Below are positions 33,614-42,466 of a DNA stretch of 64,000 nt, piece by piece. The notes below the pieces were generated by a model that had not been told where the DNA came from, made no database searches, and worked only from the letters and a program-made list of their open reading frames with translations. The stretch is from Duganella callida (GTDB lineage: Bacteria; Pseudomonadota; Gammaproteobacteria; Burkholderiales; Burkholderiaceae_D). Made by a program: the position numbers and the translations under genes. The DNA is taken from contig NZ_SPVG01000260.1 in assembly GCF_004614165.1 (NCBI RefSeq), positions 1 to 64,000 on the forward strand, given 5' to 3'. The first letter of the stretch is position 1. Each line of letters starts with the position of its first letter.

Positions 33614-34963
33614 ATGTCCCAACAACAGCCCCTGTTCAACCTGATCGAAGATTTGTCCGGCGACCTGCGCGATCCCAGCCTGCTGTGGCAGCTGGCGGCG
33701 ATCATCGCCTCGGTGGTGATCGGATTCGGGCTGGCGCGGGTGTTGCGCAAGCGTTTCGGCCGCCATCGCCATCAGGCCGGACCGACGGGGGTGCTCGGCT
33801 TCGGAGTGGAAAGCTTCGGCCGCGTGATGGCGCCGCTGTCGGTGATCGGTCTGCTGGCGCTGTCGCGGCTGCTGCTGCTCAAGCATCACTACCATGTGAA
33901 CCTGCTCAAGGTGGCGCTGCCGATCTTCGGCTCGCTGGCGGTGATCCGCTTCACCTTCTATCTGCTGCGCCGCGTGTTCGCGCGCAATGGCCGCACCATC
34001 AGCACCACCATGCTGGCGTTCGAAAAAGTGTTCCAGTTGCTGGTGTGGCTGGGCTTCGTGCTGTACATCACCGGCTCGTGGAACGACGTGCTGCAGTTCC
34101 TCGACGATACCATCCTGCCGTTCGGTAAGTACAAGGTGTCCGTGGCCGATATCCTGCAAGCCACCGTGTCGGTGATCGTGCTGCTGATGCTGGCGTTGTG
34201 GGCCGGCGCCGCGCTGGAAGAATGGCTGATGAAGGTGCAGGGCATGCACACCAATCTGCGGGTGGTGATGTCGCGCACCGCGCGCGCGGTGCTGATCCTG
34301 GTGGCGGTGCTGATGAGCTTGTCGCTGGTGGGCATCGACCTGACCGTGCTGTCGGTATTCGGCGGCGCGCTCGGCGTCGGCCTGGGCCTGGGTCTGCAAA
34401 AGATCGCCAGCAATTATGTGTCCGGCTTCGTGATCCTGCTCGACCGCAGCCTGACCATCGGCGACATGATCACGGTCGACAAGTACAGCGGACGCGTCAC
34501 CCAGATCAACACCCGCTACACCGTGCTGCAAAGCCTGGACGGCATGGAATCCATCGTGCCGAACGAGATGCTGGTGTCGGGCGCGGTGCAGAACTCCTCG
34601 CTGTCCAACAGCCTGGTGAATATTTCGACCAAGGTATCGGTGGCGTACGACACCGATGTCGATTTCGTGATCCAGCTGCTGAGCGAGGCCACGCTGACGG
34701 TGGAGCGTGTGCTGAAGGAAAAATCGCCGTCGGTGAACCTGAGCGCATTCGGCGCGGACGGGTTGGAGCTGACGGTCAGTTTCTGGATCAACGACCCGGA
34801 AAATGGCCGCGGCGGCGTGACCTCCGATGTCAATCGCGCAATCTGGCGCGCCTTGAAACAGAACAATATCTCTGTACCTTTCCCGCAACGGGAAATGCGT
34901 ATCCTCGGCAGCGTGCCGACGCCCCTCGCGGGCCAGGAAAGCACGACCGTGCCTAAGGAATAG
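33614..34963 (+). CDS. MscS-family mechanosensitive ion channel
   Basis: Predicted 449 aa, larger than MscS itself (286 aa), with extra N-terminal membrane helices (about five segments before the pore). The pore helix and following beta domain are well conserved: FGGALGVGLGLGLQKIASNY, then SGFVILLDRSLTIGDMI. The C-terminal cage domain ends near EMRILGS. It opens under membrane tension to release solutes at hypo-osmotic shock. It stands alone between a terminator and the desaturase gene. The gap to the desaturase (34964-35104) contains no gene. Confidence 0.92.
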   Translation: MSQQQPLFNLIEDLSGDLRDPSLLWQLAAIIASVVIGFGLARVLRKRFGRHRHQAGPTGVLGFGVESFGRVMAPLSVIGLLALSRLLLLKHHYHVNLLKVALPIFGSLAVIRFTFYLLRRVFARNGRTISTTMLAFEKVFQLLVWLGFVLYITGSWNDVLQFLDDTILPFGKYKVSVADILQATVSVIVLLMLALWAGAALEEWLMKVQGMHTNLRVVMSRTARAVLILVAVLMSLSLVGIDLTVLSVFGGALGVGLGLGLQKIASNYVSGFVILLDRSLTIGDMITVDKYSGRVTQINTRYTVLQSLDGMESIVPNEMLVSGAVQNSSLSNSLVNISTKVSVAYDTDVDFVIQLLSEATLTVERVLKEKSPSVNLSAFGADGLELTVSFWINDPENGRGGVTSDVNRAIWRALKQNNISVPFPQREMRILGSVPTPLAGQESTTVPKE

Positions 34964-35104
34964 TCAGTGATTCAGGGCAAACCTTACTCAAATCAGCATT
35001 AATTCGTCGTACAATGACGTCCAAAAGTAAGAACTGGCGGGAGTCTCGCGCCTGTTAAAAACACAATTCCTGGCGACCGGGACGCGCCCCAATTTGGAGT
35101 AGTA

Positions 35105-36301
35105 ATGAGCTTATACGCAGTACTGGATTTCCTGTCGAACGGCATCACCCGATTCAGCGGCTGGGAAGTGTTCTTTTACACCATGGCGGTCACCCACATC
35201 ACCATCGCCTCGGTGACGATCTACCTGCACCGCTGCCAGGCGCACCGCGCGCTGGACCTGCACCCGATCGCCAGCCACTTCTTCCGTTTCTGGCTGTGGC
35301 TGACCACCGGCCAGGTGACCAAGGAGTGGGCATCCATCCACCGCAAGCACCACGCCAAGTGCGACACCGAGGAAGATCCGCACAGCCCGGTCACGCGCGG
35401 CATCAAGAAAGTGTTCTGGGAAGGGGCCGAGCTGTACCGCGCGGAAGCCAAAAACCAGGAAACCATGGACAAGTACGGTCACGGCACGCCCGATGACTGG
35501 ATGGAGCGCAACGTCTATACCCGCCACAGCGCGCTGGGCGTATCGATGCTGCTGGTGCTGAACTTCGTGCTGTTCGGCGTAATCGGCGTCACCGTGTGGG
35601 CCGTGCAGATGCTGTGGATTCCGATCACCGCGGCCGGCATCATCAACGGTATCGGCCACTACTGGGGCTACCGCAACTACGACTGCGCCGACGCGGCCAC
35701 CAACATCATCCCGCTGGGCTTGCTGATCGGTGGCGAAGAACTGCATAACAACCACCACACCTTCGCCACGTCGGCCAAGCTGTCGTCCAAGTGGTACGAG
35801 TTCGACATCGGCTGGGGCTACATCCGCGTGCTGGAAATGGTGGGCCTGGCCAAAGTCAAGAAACGCGCGCCGGAACCGAAGTTCGCCAAGGGCAAGCAGC
35901 AAGCCGACTTCGACACCCTGCAATCGGTGATCGCCAACCGTTACGACGTGATGGCCAAGTACGCCAAATCGATCAAGCACGCGTGGAAAGAGGAACTGGA
36001 ACACCTGAAGCACAAGGCCGAGCTGGAAGCGCGCTTCCTGAAATCGTCGCGCAAGCTGATGCAGCGTGAGCCGGCCAAACTGGAAGCGCCGCAGAAGCAG
36101 CAGCTGGTGGAACTGTTCCAGCACAGCAAAGCGCTGGAAACCATGCACAACATGCGTGTCGAGCTGGGCGTGATCTGGGAGCGTTCGCACTTCACCCGCG
36201 ACGACCTGCTGCACAAGCTGCAGGACTGGTGCAACCGCGCCGAAGCCTCGGGCATCAAATCGCTGCAGGACTTCTCCCTGCGCCTGCGCAGCTACGCGTA
36301 A
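35105..36301 (+). CDS. Membrane fatty acid desaturase (acyl-CoA delta-9 type)
   Basis: Predicted 398 aa. The three histidine boxes that hold the di-iron centre are all present: HRCQAHRA, HRKHH and HNNHH, with four hydrophobic segments between and around them. The layout is that of delta-9 acyl-CoA or acyl-lipid desaturases (OLE1-like), which insert a cis double bond to adjust membrane fluidity. The last 150 residues form a soluble, Lys/Leu-rich helical tail not found in minimal desaturases. It is a single-gene unit; repeat copy 3 begins 3 bases after the stop. Confidence 0.93.
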   Translation: MSLYAVLDFLSNGITRFSGWEVFFYTMAVTHITIASVTIYLHRCQAHRALDLHPIASHFFRFWLWLTTGQVTKEWASIHRKHHAKCDTEEDPHSPVTRGIKKVFWEGAELYRAEAKNQETMDKYGHGTPDDWMERNVYTRHSALGVSMLLVLNFVLFGVIGVTVWAVQMLWIPITAAGIINGIGHYWGYRNYDCADAATNIIPLGLLIGGEELHNNHHTFATSAKLSSKWYEFDIGWGYIRVLEMVGLAKVKKRAPEPKFAKGKQQADFDTLQSVIANRYDVMAKYAKSIKHAWKEELEHLKHKAELEARFLKSSRKLMQREPAKLEAPQKQQLVELFQHSKALETMHNMRVELGVIWERSHFTRDDLLHKLQDWCNRAEASGIKSLQDFSLRLRSYA

Positions 36302-36304
36302 GCA

Positions 36305-36380
36305 AGTCGGGGTCAGAGCCGACATTCGGACATTGATTCGCATACGATCAAATGTCCGAATGTCGGCTCTGACCCCGACT
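36305..36380. repeat. GGGGTCAG palindrome, copy 3 (76 bp)
   Basis: Perfect 30-base arms (36305-36334 and 36351-36380) around a 16-base centre that can extend the stem with one bulge. Arms begin AGTCGGGGTCAGAGCCGACA, so only the first 10 or so bases match copies 1 and 2. It begins 3 bases after the desaturase stop, just before a terminator. Confidence 0.9.
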
Positions 36381-36381
36381 C

Positions 36382-36419
36382 AAAAAAAAGCCGCTGAATT
36401 TGCATTCAGCGGCTTTTTT
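36382..36419. terminator. Bidirectional terminator between desaturase and rpmG
   Basis: GCCGCTGAAT and ATTCAGCGGC form a 10-bp stem with a 4-base loop, flanked by A-run and T-run, so it serves both converging genes. Confidence 0.93.
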
Positions 36420-36437
36420 ATTGAAGCGAAGACCGGA

Positions 36438-36605
36438 TTACTTGATCTTGGTTTCTTTGTACATCACGTGCTTGCGTGCCTTGGGATCGAACTTCATGAT
36501 CTCCATCTTGGCAGGCATGGTACGCTTGTTTTTGGTGGTGGTGTAGAAGTGACCGGTACCTGCGGTCGATTCCAGCTTGATTTTGTCGCGGCCAGTTTTC
36601 GCCAT
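36438..36605 (-). CDS. rpmG: 50S ribosomal protein L33
   Basis: Predicted 55 aa, [18 protein letters not shown] at the start and [11 protein letters not shown] at the end, the normal length for L33. It lacks the zinc-binding cysteine pairs, so it is the C-minus form common in proteobacteria. It lies 12 bp downstream of rpmB with a good GGGAGC ribosome site, in the standard rpmB-rpmG order. Confidence 0.97.
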   Translation of the reverse strand: MAKTGRDKIKLESTAGTGHFYTTTKNKRTMPAKMEIMKFDPKARKHVMYKETKIK

Positions 36606-36617
36606 GATAGCTCCCTA

Positions 36618-36854
36618 TTAGACTTTTTCGCCGCGTGCGCGCATGTCGGCCAGGACGGCATCGATGCCGACCTTGTCGATTACACGCAGACCAGCGTTGG
36701 ACAGACGCAGGGAGACCCAGCGGTTTTCAGATTCAACAAAAATACGACGGTTCTGCAGGTTAGGCAGGAAACGACGTTTGGTTTTGTTGTTTGCGTGGGA
36801 AACATTGTTGCCGACCATCGGCTTCTTCCCAGTAACTTGGCAAACACGTGCCAT
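36618..36854 (-). CDS. rpmB: 50S ribosomal protein L28
   Basis: Predicted 78 aa from [20 protein letters not shown] at 36854 with GGAGTG upstream; an ATG at 36875 would add seven residues with no ribosome site. Typical L28 features [12 protein letters not shown] and [13 protein letters not shown] are present. It is part of the large ribosomal subunit and first gene of the rpmBG operon. The AT-rich 160-bp region upstream should hold the promoter. Confidence 0.97.
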   Translation of the reverse strand: MARVCQVTGKKPMVGNNVSHANNKTKRRFLPNLQNRRIFVESENRWVSLRLSNAGLRVIDKVGIDAVLADMRARGEKV

Positions 36855-37015
36855 AACGCACTCCTTAAAAGACATTCCACAATTGGAAAAACGAGAGTAT
36901 ATCCAAAAAAATCAGGATTTTCAATCACTTACGAAAAACAATTGTGTCTCGATTAAATCAAAAAATTTAACAATTGTGAACCGGCGCGTAAACCCTTGAG
37001 CCGACAGGGGTAAAC

Positions 37016-37690
37016 CTACAGCTGGCCATGCTCGGCGAAGGAGTGCACCTGATGCCCGGCGACCACAAAATGGTCGAGCACGCGGATCTCGACCAGGGCC
37101 AGCGCCTGCATCAGCGCGCGCGTCAGCAGCAAGTCGGATTCGCTGGGATCGGGCGTGCCGGACGGGTGGTTGTGCGCCAGCATCACCGAGGCGGCGTTGC
37201 GCGCCAGTGCTTCCTTCACCACTTCACGCGGGTAGACCGAGGTGTGGGTCAGCGTGCCGCGAAACAGTTCGCGGCTGTCGATCAGGCGGTTCTTCACGTC
37301 GAGGAACAGCACATGGAAGGATTCGAAGGACTTGCCGGCAAACGCCACCCGCAGATAGTCCTTGACCGCCCTGGGTGAGCCCAGCACGACGCCCTGGCGG
37401 ATTTCCTCCAGCAGCGCGCGCCGCGCCAGTTCCATCACCGCCTGCAGTTGCGCGAACTTGGCCGGCCCCATGCCGTGTACCAGCGAAAATTCCTCCAGGT
37501 TGGCGCCGAACAGTTTTTGCAGCGAACCGAAGTGCTGGATCAGCTCCCTGGCGAGCGTGACGGCGTCCTTGCCGGTCACGCCGGTGCGCAGGAAGATCGC
37601 CAGCAGTTCCGCCTCCGACAGCGCCTGCGCGCCCTCCCGTATCAGCCGCTCGCGCGGACGTTTTTCCTGTGGCCAGTCCAGTATGGGCAT
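37016..37690 (-). CDS. radC: RadC family JAMM-domain protein
   Basis: Predicted 224 aa. Helix-hairpin-helix-like region ([15 protein letters not shown]) in the first half and the metal-binding JAMM motif [14 protein letters not shown] in the second half, with the upstream Glu in [10 protein letters not shown]. The usual length of RadC is about 225 aa. The original link to DNA repair is doubtful; the biochemical role is unsettled. It lies next to rpmBG and divergent from fkpB-ispH, a conserved betaproteobacterial neighbourhood. Confidence 0.93.
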   Translation of the reverse strand: MPILDWPQEKRPRERLIREGAQALSEAELLAIFLRTGVTGKDAVTLARELIQHFGSLQKLFGANLEEFSLVHGMGPAKFAQLQAVMELARRALLEEIRQGVVLGSPRAVKDYLRVAFAGKSFESFHVLFLDVKNRLIDSRELFRGTLTHTSVYPREVVKEALARNAASVMLAHNHPSGTPDPSESDLLLTRALMQALALVEIRVLDHFVVAGHQVHSFAEHGQL

Positions 37691-37852
37691 GACAGTTCTC
37701 CTTCCACCCTGCCATTATTCGGTACCGCGCGCAGGGCGCCACTGATCTGGTCAAGCCTGCGGCTTTTTCATGCCTTTATTTAGCCGGCGGCGGGCGTAAA
37801 TCGCAAGGTGGCTTACAATATGGCCTTTGTCAGTTCATCGAAGCTTAAGTCC

Positions 37853-38305
37853 ATGTCTAACGAGCAACCTGTCGTCAACGCGTCGTCGTACCTCACCTTG
37901 AATTACCGTCTGGCTTCCATGGACGGTAGCGATATCGTCACCACCTTCGGCAGCACGCCGGCCACGCTGCTGCTTGGCCAGGGCCAGCTGGCGCCGGTGC
38001 TGGAAGAGTTGCTGATCGGCCTGCCCGAAGGGACGCACAAGACGTTTGACCTGGAACCTGGTGTGGCGTTCGGTCCGCGCAATCCTGAGCTGATCCGGCA
38101 TGTGTCGCGGGCGACGCTGGACGAAAACTCCGCGCCGGGCACCGATTACCAGATCGGCGATCTGGTCGACTTCGCCGCGCCCGGCGGCGGCCGCTTTGCC
38201 GGCATCCTGCGCGAGCTGGGCGAGGAGGCCTGTTTGTTCGACTTCAACCACCCGCTGGCCGGCCAGCCGGTGAAGTTCGAAGTCCAGCTGATTTCTGTGC
38301 TGTGA
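37853..38305 (+). CDS. fkpB: FKBP-type peptidyl-prolyl isomerase, SlpA/FkpB type
   Basis: Predicted 150 aa from the ATG at 37853. FKBP signature is seen in [18 protein letters not shown] and [19 protein letters not shown], with the SlyD/SlpA-type insert-in-flap (residues about 70-120). It lacks the histidine-rich tail of SlyD. It assists folding around prolines in the cytosol. The neighbour ispH starts 7 bp after its stop with GAGGAT between, the conserved fkpB-ispH pair. Confidence 0.92.
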   Translation: MSNEQPVVNASSYLTLNYRLASMDGSDIVTTFGSTPATLLLGQGQLAPVLEELLIGLPEGTHKTFDLEPGVAFGPRNPELIRHVSRATLDENSAPGTDYQIGDLVDFAAPGGGRFAGILRELGEEACLFDFNHPLAGQPVKFEVQLISVL

Positions 38306-38312
38306 GGATGGC

Positions 38313-39278
38313 ATGAGCGATAAAGAACTTCTGTTGGCCCAGCCGCGCGGTTTCTGCGCCGGCGTCGACCGCGCGATCGAAATCGTCGAGCGGGCATTGG
38401 TCCAGTTTGGCGCACCCATCTACGTGCGTCATGAAATCGTCCATAACGCTTACGTAGTCGCCGATCTGCGCGCAAAAGGCGCCATTTTCATCGAAGATCT
38501 CAACGAAGTGCCGGCCGGCCAGACGCTGGTGTTCTCCGCCCACGGTGTCTCCAAGGCGGTGCGTGCGGAAGCCGATGCCCGCGGCTTCAGCATTTTCGAC
38601 GCCACTTGCCCATTGGTTACCAAGGTGCACGTGGAAGTCGCCAAGATGCGCAAGCAGGGCTGCGAAATCATCATGATCGGCCACAGCGGTCATCCCGAAG
38701 TCGAAGGCACCATGGGCCAGACGGAAGAGGGCATGTACCTGGTCGAGACGGTGGAGGATGTGGCTCGGCTGCAAGTGGCGAAACCGCAGCAGCTGGCCTA
38801 CGTGTCGCAAACCACGCTGTCGGTGGACGATACGGCCGATATTATCGCTGCGTTGAAAGCGAAATATCCTGCCATTATCGAACCGAAAAAAGGCGATATC
38901 TGCTACGCCACCACCAATCGCCAGGAAGCCGTCAAATTCATGGCGCCGCAGGTGGAGGTGGTGATCGTCGTCGGCAGCCCGAACAGCTCGAACTCCAACC
39001 GTCTGCGCGAAGTGGCGGAAAAGAAGGGCACGCCGGCCTACATGGTCGACAACGCCACCCAGATCCAGCCGGAATGGCTGGAGGGCAAACTGCGCGTGGG
39101 CGTCACCGCCGGCGCCTCGGCGCCCGAAGTGCTGGTGCAGGCGGTAATCGATCGCCTGAAAGAGTTGGGTGTGCGCAGCGTGCGTCCGCTGGAAGGCGTG
39201 GAAGAGAACGTCACCTTCCCGTTGCCCAAGGGCCTGGATGGCGGACAAAAAACTGCACCAGTTGAGGGCGTGGTTTAA
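38313..39278 (+). CDS. ispH: 4-hydroxy-3-methylbut-2-enyl diphosphate reductase
   Basis: Predicted 321 aa. The three cysteines that hold the iron-sulfur cluster are at 15 (GFCAGV), 99 (DATCPLV) and 197 (DICYAT). Substrate-binding histidines appear in EIVHNAYV and SAHGVS, and [10 protein letters not shown] is the diphosphate-binding loop. It catalyses the last step of the MEP isoprenoid pathway, giving IPP and DMAPP. Length is normal. The 247-bp gap after it leads into the liv operon. Confidence 0.97.
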   Translation: MSDKELLLAQPRGFCAGVDRAIEIVERALVQFGAPIYVRHEIVHNAYVVADLRAKGAIFIEDLNEVPAGQTLVFSAHGVSKAVRAEADARGFSIFDATCPLVTKVHVEVAKMRKQGCEIIMIGHSGHPEVEGTMGQTEEGMYLVETVEDVARLQVAKPQQLAYVSQTTLSVDDTADIIAALKAKYPAIIEPKKGDICYATTNRQEAVKFMAPQVEVVIVVGSPNSSNSNRLREVAEKKGTPAYMVDNATQIQPEWLEGKLRVGVTAGASAPEVLVQAVIDRLKELGVRSVRPLEGVEENVTFPLPKGLDGGQKTAPVEGVV

Positions 39279-39461
39279 TACCTGCCCCGCAGAGCGTCCG
39301 GAATTAAATTCGGTGCATCTGTTGTTATTTCGCTGTTAGTTTTCCTGAATTCTGGCTATCATTTGCTTCGCTCTAAAAAGTTGTCGTTTCGGCTTATAAA
39401 CCGGGGCGACGGAGACGAACGGTCAGGCATGAAACTTGCATCGTGAACGTGTAGTCAACGG

Positions 39462-39491
39462 CGGCACTACGGGTAACCGGGTGCCGTTTTT
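39462..39491 (+). promoter_or_regulatory. Terminator-like hairpin in the liv leader
   Basis: CGGCAC and GTGCCG (plus a T-G pair) form a short stem with a 12-base loop, followed by TTTTT, 34 bases before livH. In a leader region this could attenuate transcription, but the stem is weak and it may be incidental. Confidence 0.3.
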
Positions 39492-39525
39492 GTTACATGT
39501 CGACATAACAACGGTAAAGGCACAG

Positions 39526-40455
39526 ATGGATACTTTTATCCAACAAATTATTAACGGGCTAGTGCTGGGCAGCATGTATGCACTGGTCGCGCTCGGTTAC
39601 ACCATGGTGTATGGCGTCCTGAATCTGATCAACTTCGCCCACGGCGATGTGCTGATGATAGGCGCGATGACCGGTTTGACCATACTCAACCTTCTCAACC
39701 AGCACGCGCCGGACTTGCCCGGCTACGTCAAGCTGGCGATCGCCATCGGCGGTGCGATCCCGGTCTGCATGCTGGTGAACGTGATCATCGAACGCGTGGC
39801 GTATCGCCGCCTGCGCAACGCGCCGCGGCTGGCGCCGCTGATCACGGCGATCGGCGTGTCGACGCTGCTGAACACGTTTGCGATGATGATCTGGGGCCGC
39901 AATCCGCTGCCTTTCCCGCAACTGCTGCCATCTGATCCTGTCCTGATCGGTGGCGCCGTCATTACGCCGACGCAGATTCTGCTGCTGGCGCTGGCGCTGG
40001 TGTCGATGGCCGGTCTGGTGCTGCTGGTGGAAAAGACCAAGATGGGCCGCGCGATGCGGGCCACCGCGGAGAACCCGCGTGTTGCCGGCTTGATGGGCGT
40101 CGATTCGAACAAAGTGATCGTGGTGACGTTCGCGCTGGGCGCGGCACTGGCGGCGGTGGCGGGCGTGATGTGGGGCGCCAACTATGCCTCGATTCAATTC
40201 TCGATGGGCTTCCTGCCGGGCCTGAAAGCCTTTTGCGCAGCGGTGCTGGGCGGCATCGGCAACATTTATGGCGCGATGGTGGGCGGCATTGTGCTGGGCA
40301 TCATCGAGAGCCTGGGCGCCGGCTACATCGGCGACCTGACCGGCGGCTTCCTCGGCAGCCATTATCAGGACATCTTCGCGTTTGTGGTGCTGATCCTGGT
40401 GCTGACGGTGCGGCCGTCCGGCATCATGGGCGAGCGCGTGGCGGACCGGGCATAA
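39526..40455 (+). CDS. livH: Branched-chain amino acid ABC transporter permease LivH
   Basis: Predicted 309 aa from MDTFIQQIINGLVLGSMYAL at 39526. About eight membrane helices; family marks NLINFAHGDVLMIGAM near the start and GRAMRATAENPRVAGLMGVD in the cytoplasmic loop that contacts the ATPases. It imports Leu/Ile/Val or related compounds together with livM, livG and livF, all in the same operon with short spacing. No binding protein (livJ) is encoded with them, so it must be elsewhere. Confidence 0.93.
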   Translation: MDTFIQQIINGLVLGSMYALVALGYTMVYGVLNLINFAHGDVLMIGAMTGLTILNLLNQHAPDLPGYVKLAIAIGGAIPVCMLVNVIIERVAYRRLRNAPRLAPLITAIGVSTLLNTFAMMIWGRNPLPFPQLLPSDPVLIGGAVITPTQILLLALALVSMAGLVLLVEKTKMGRAMRATAENPRVAGLMGVDSNKVIVVTFALGAALAAVAGVMWGANYASIQFSMGFLPGLKAFCAAVLGGIGNIYGAMVGGIVLGIIESLGAGYIGDLTGGFLGSHYQDIFAFVVLILVLTVRPSGIMGERVADRA

Positions 40456-40467
40456 GGAGCAGGACAG

Positions 40468-41685
40468 ATGGCTATTCTGAGTTTCGATACCACCCGCCAG
40501 CCGCGCAAGGCGTACACCAGCATGGCGGTGCTGCTGTTGTTGCTGGTGGCGTTTCCGTTCTTTGCCGCGCAATACGGCAATTCCTGGGTACGCATCGCCG
40601 ACATGGCGCTGCTGTACATCATGCTGGCGCTGGGCCTGAACATCGTGGTCGGCTTCGCCGGCCTGCTGGACCTGGGCTACATCGCGTTTTATGCGGTCGG
40701 CGCCTATCTGGCCGGCCTGCTGGCCTCGCCCCAGTTCGCCACGCTGCTGGAATCGGTGATTTCCGAGTATCCGATGCTGGGCGACTGGCTGGTGTCGGTG
40801 CTGGGGCCGGAGGTCCAGCAGAACGGTATCCACCTGTCGGTGTGGGTGATCGTGCCGCTGGCGGCCGCGCTGGCGGCCTTCTTTGGCGCCTTGCTGGGCG
40901 CGCCGACGCTGAAGCTGCGCGGCGACTACCTGGCCATCGTGACGCTGGGCTTCGGCGAGATCATTCGTATCTTCATGAACAACCTGAATGAGCCGATCAA
41001 CTTCACCAACGGCCCGCAGGGCATCAACCTGATCGACCCGATCAAGGTGTTTGGCGTCAACCTGGCCGGCGAGGCCGGTTCGCGCGCGACTGTGTTCATC
41101 GGCGGCTACGGCATGCCCTCGGTCAACGCCTATTATTTCCTGTTCCTGCTGCTGTGCATCGCCGTGATTTTTGTCACCTCGCGCCTGCAGCACTCGCGCC
41201 TGGGCCGCGCCTGGGTGGCGATCCGCGAAGACGAGATCGCCGCCAAGGCGATGGGCATCAATACCCGCAACGTCAAGCTGCTGGCGTTTTCGATGGGCGC
41301 TTCGTTCGGCGGCATCGCCGGCGCCATGTTCGGCGCCTTCCAGGGCTTTGTGTCGCCGGAATCGTTCTCGCTGACCGAGTCGATCGCCGTGCTGGCGATG
41401 GTGGTGCTGGGCGGCATAGGCCACATTCCCGGCGTCATCATGGGCGGCGCGTTGCTGGCGGCCTTGCCGGAAATCCTGCGTCACGTGGTGGAACCGTTGC
41501 AGGAAAAACTGTTCGGCCACGTGCTGATCGAGGCGGAAGTGCTGCGCCAGCTGCTGTACGGCCTGGCCATGGTGCTGATCATGCTGAACCGTCCGGCTGG
41601 CCTGTGGCCCGCGCCCAAGCATGAGGATCGTCCGGATGGCGATTCCGACACCAAGAATCAGTCGTCCGGCGTGATGGCGGCTTGA
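40468..41685 (+). CDS. livM: Branched-chain amino acid ABC transporter permease LivM
   Basis: Predicted 405 aa. The hydrophobic core shows LGLNIVVGFAGLLDLGYIAFYAVGA-like segments (first 20 residues LGLNIVVGFAGLLDLGYIAF), GDYLAIVTLGFGEIIRI and the coupling-helix region RLGRAWVAIREDEIAAKAMG, all typical of LivM. The tail from about 385 on is polar and poorly conserved. It forms the inner-membrane channel with LivH. The 12-bp gap before it and 10-bp gap after it keep it in the operon. Confidence 0.93.
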   Translation: MAILSFDTTRQPRKAYTSMAVLLLLLVAFPFFAAQYGNSWVRIADMALLYIMLALGLNIVVGFAGLLDLGYIAFYAVGAYLAGLLASPQFATLLESVISEYPMLGDWLVSVLGPEVQQNGIHLSVWVIVPLAAALAAFFGALLGAPTLKLRGDYLAIVTLGFGEIIRIFMNNLNEPINFTNGPQGINLIDPIKVFGVNLAGEAGSRATVFIGGYGMPSVNAYYFLFLLLCIAVIFVTSRLQHSRLGRAWVAIREDEIAAKAMGINTRNVKLLAFSMGASFGGIAGAMFGAFQGFVSPESFSLTESIAVLAMVVLGGIGHIPGVIMGGALLAALPEILRHVVEPLQEKLFGHVLIEAEVLRQLLYGLAMVLIMLNRPAGLWPAPKHEDRPDGDSDTKNQSSGVMAA

Positions 41686-41695
41686 GGAGACAGTG

Positions 41696-42466
41696 ATGAG
41701 TGAACAAGTAATGCTCCATATTGCCGGCGTCAACAAGCGTTTTGGCGGCCTGCAGGCCTTGACCGACGTGGGCATCAAGATCATGAAGGGCCAGATTTAC
41801 GGCCTGATCGGCCCCAACGGCGCCGGCAAGACCACGTTTTTTAACGTGATCACCGGCCTGTACCAGCCCGATACCGGCACGTTCGAGCTGGCCGGCCAGC
41901 CATATTCGCCGTCGGCGCCGCACGAGGTGGCCAAGGCCGGCATCGCCCGCACGTTCCAGAACATCCGCCTGTTCGGCGAGATGACGGCGCTGGAAAACGT
42001 CATGGTCGGCCGCCACGTGCGCTCGAAGCAGGGCGTGTTCGGCGCCATCTTCCGCCACAAGGCGGCACGCGAGGAGGAGGCCGACATCCGCCGGCGCGCG
42101 CAGGAATTGCTGGACTTCGTCGGCATCGGCAAGTTCGCCAACCGCACCTCGAAATTCCTGTCGTATGGCGACCAGCGCCGTCTGGAGATCGCCCGCGCGC
42201 TGGCCACCGACCCGCAGCTGCTGGCGCTGGATGAACCGGCGGCCGGCATGAATGCGACCGAAAAAGTTGCACTGCGGGAGTTGCTGGTGAAGATCAAAGA
42301 ACAGGGCAAAACGGTGTTGTTAATCGAACACGACGTCAAGATGATGATGGGACTGTGCGATCGCCTGATGGTGCTGGAATATGGCAAGCCAATTGCTGAG
42401 GGTTTGCCGGCTGAAATACAAAGCAATCAGGCGGTCATCGACGCCTACCTGGGAGGATCGCATTAA
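41696..42466 (+). CDS. livG: Branched-chain amino acid ABC transporter ATPase LivG
   Basis: Predicted 256 aa from the ATG at 41696 (GAGGAG upstream; a GTG three bases earlier is in frame). Walker A GPNGAGKTTFF, the LivG-type signature FLSYGDQRRLEIARAL, and Walker B with LALDEPAAGMN are intact. It hydrolyses ATP to power import. From about base 42255 onward codon choice becomes markedly less GC-rich than in the first two thirds. Its stop overlaps the start of livF (TAATG). Confidence 0.94.
   Translation: MSEQVMLHIAGVNKRFGGLQALTDVGIKIMKGQIYGLIGPNGAGKTTFFNVITGLYQPDTGTFELAGQPYSPSAPHEVAKAGIARTFQNIRLFGEMTALENVMVGRHVRSKQGVFGAIFRHKAAREEEADIRRRAQELLDFVGIGKFANRTSKFLSYGDQRRLEIARALATDPQLLALDEPAAGMNATEKVALRELLVKIKEQGKTVLLIEHDVKMMMGLCDRLMVLEYGKPIAEGLPAEIQSNQAVIDAYLGGSH

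Noticed and set aside
31037-34888. Open frame of 1283 codons on the minus strand
   Set aside because: Antisense to barstar, purN, the RNA methyltransferase and MscS genes. His/Gln/Arg-rich product with no domain.
39559-41784. Open frame of 741 codons on the minus strand
   Set aside because: Antisense to livH and livM; Gln/His-rich shadow.
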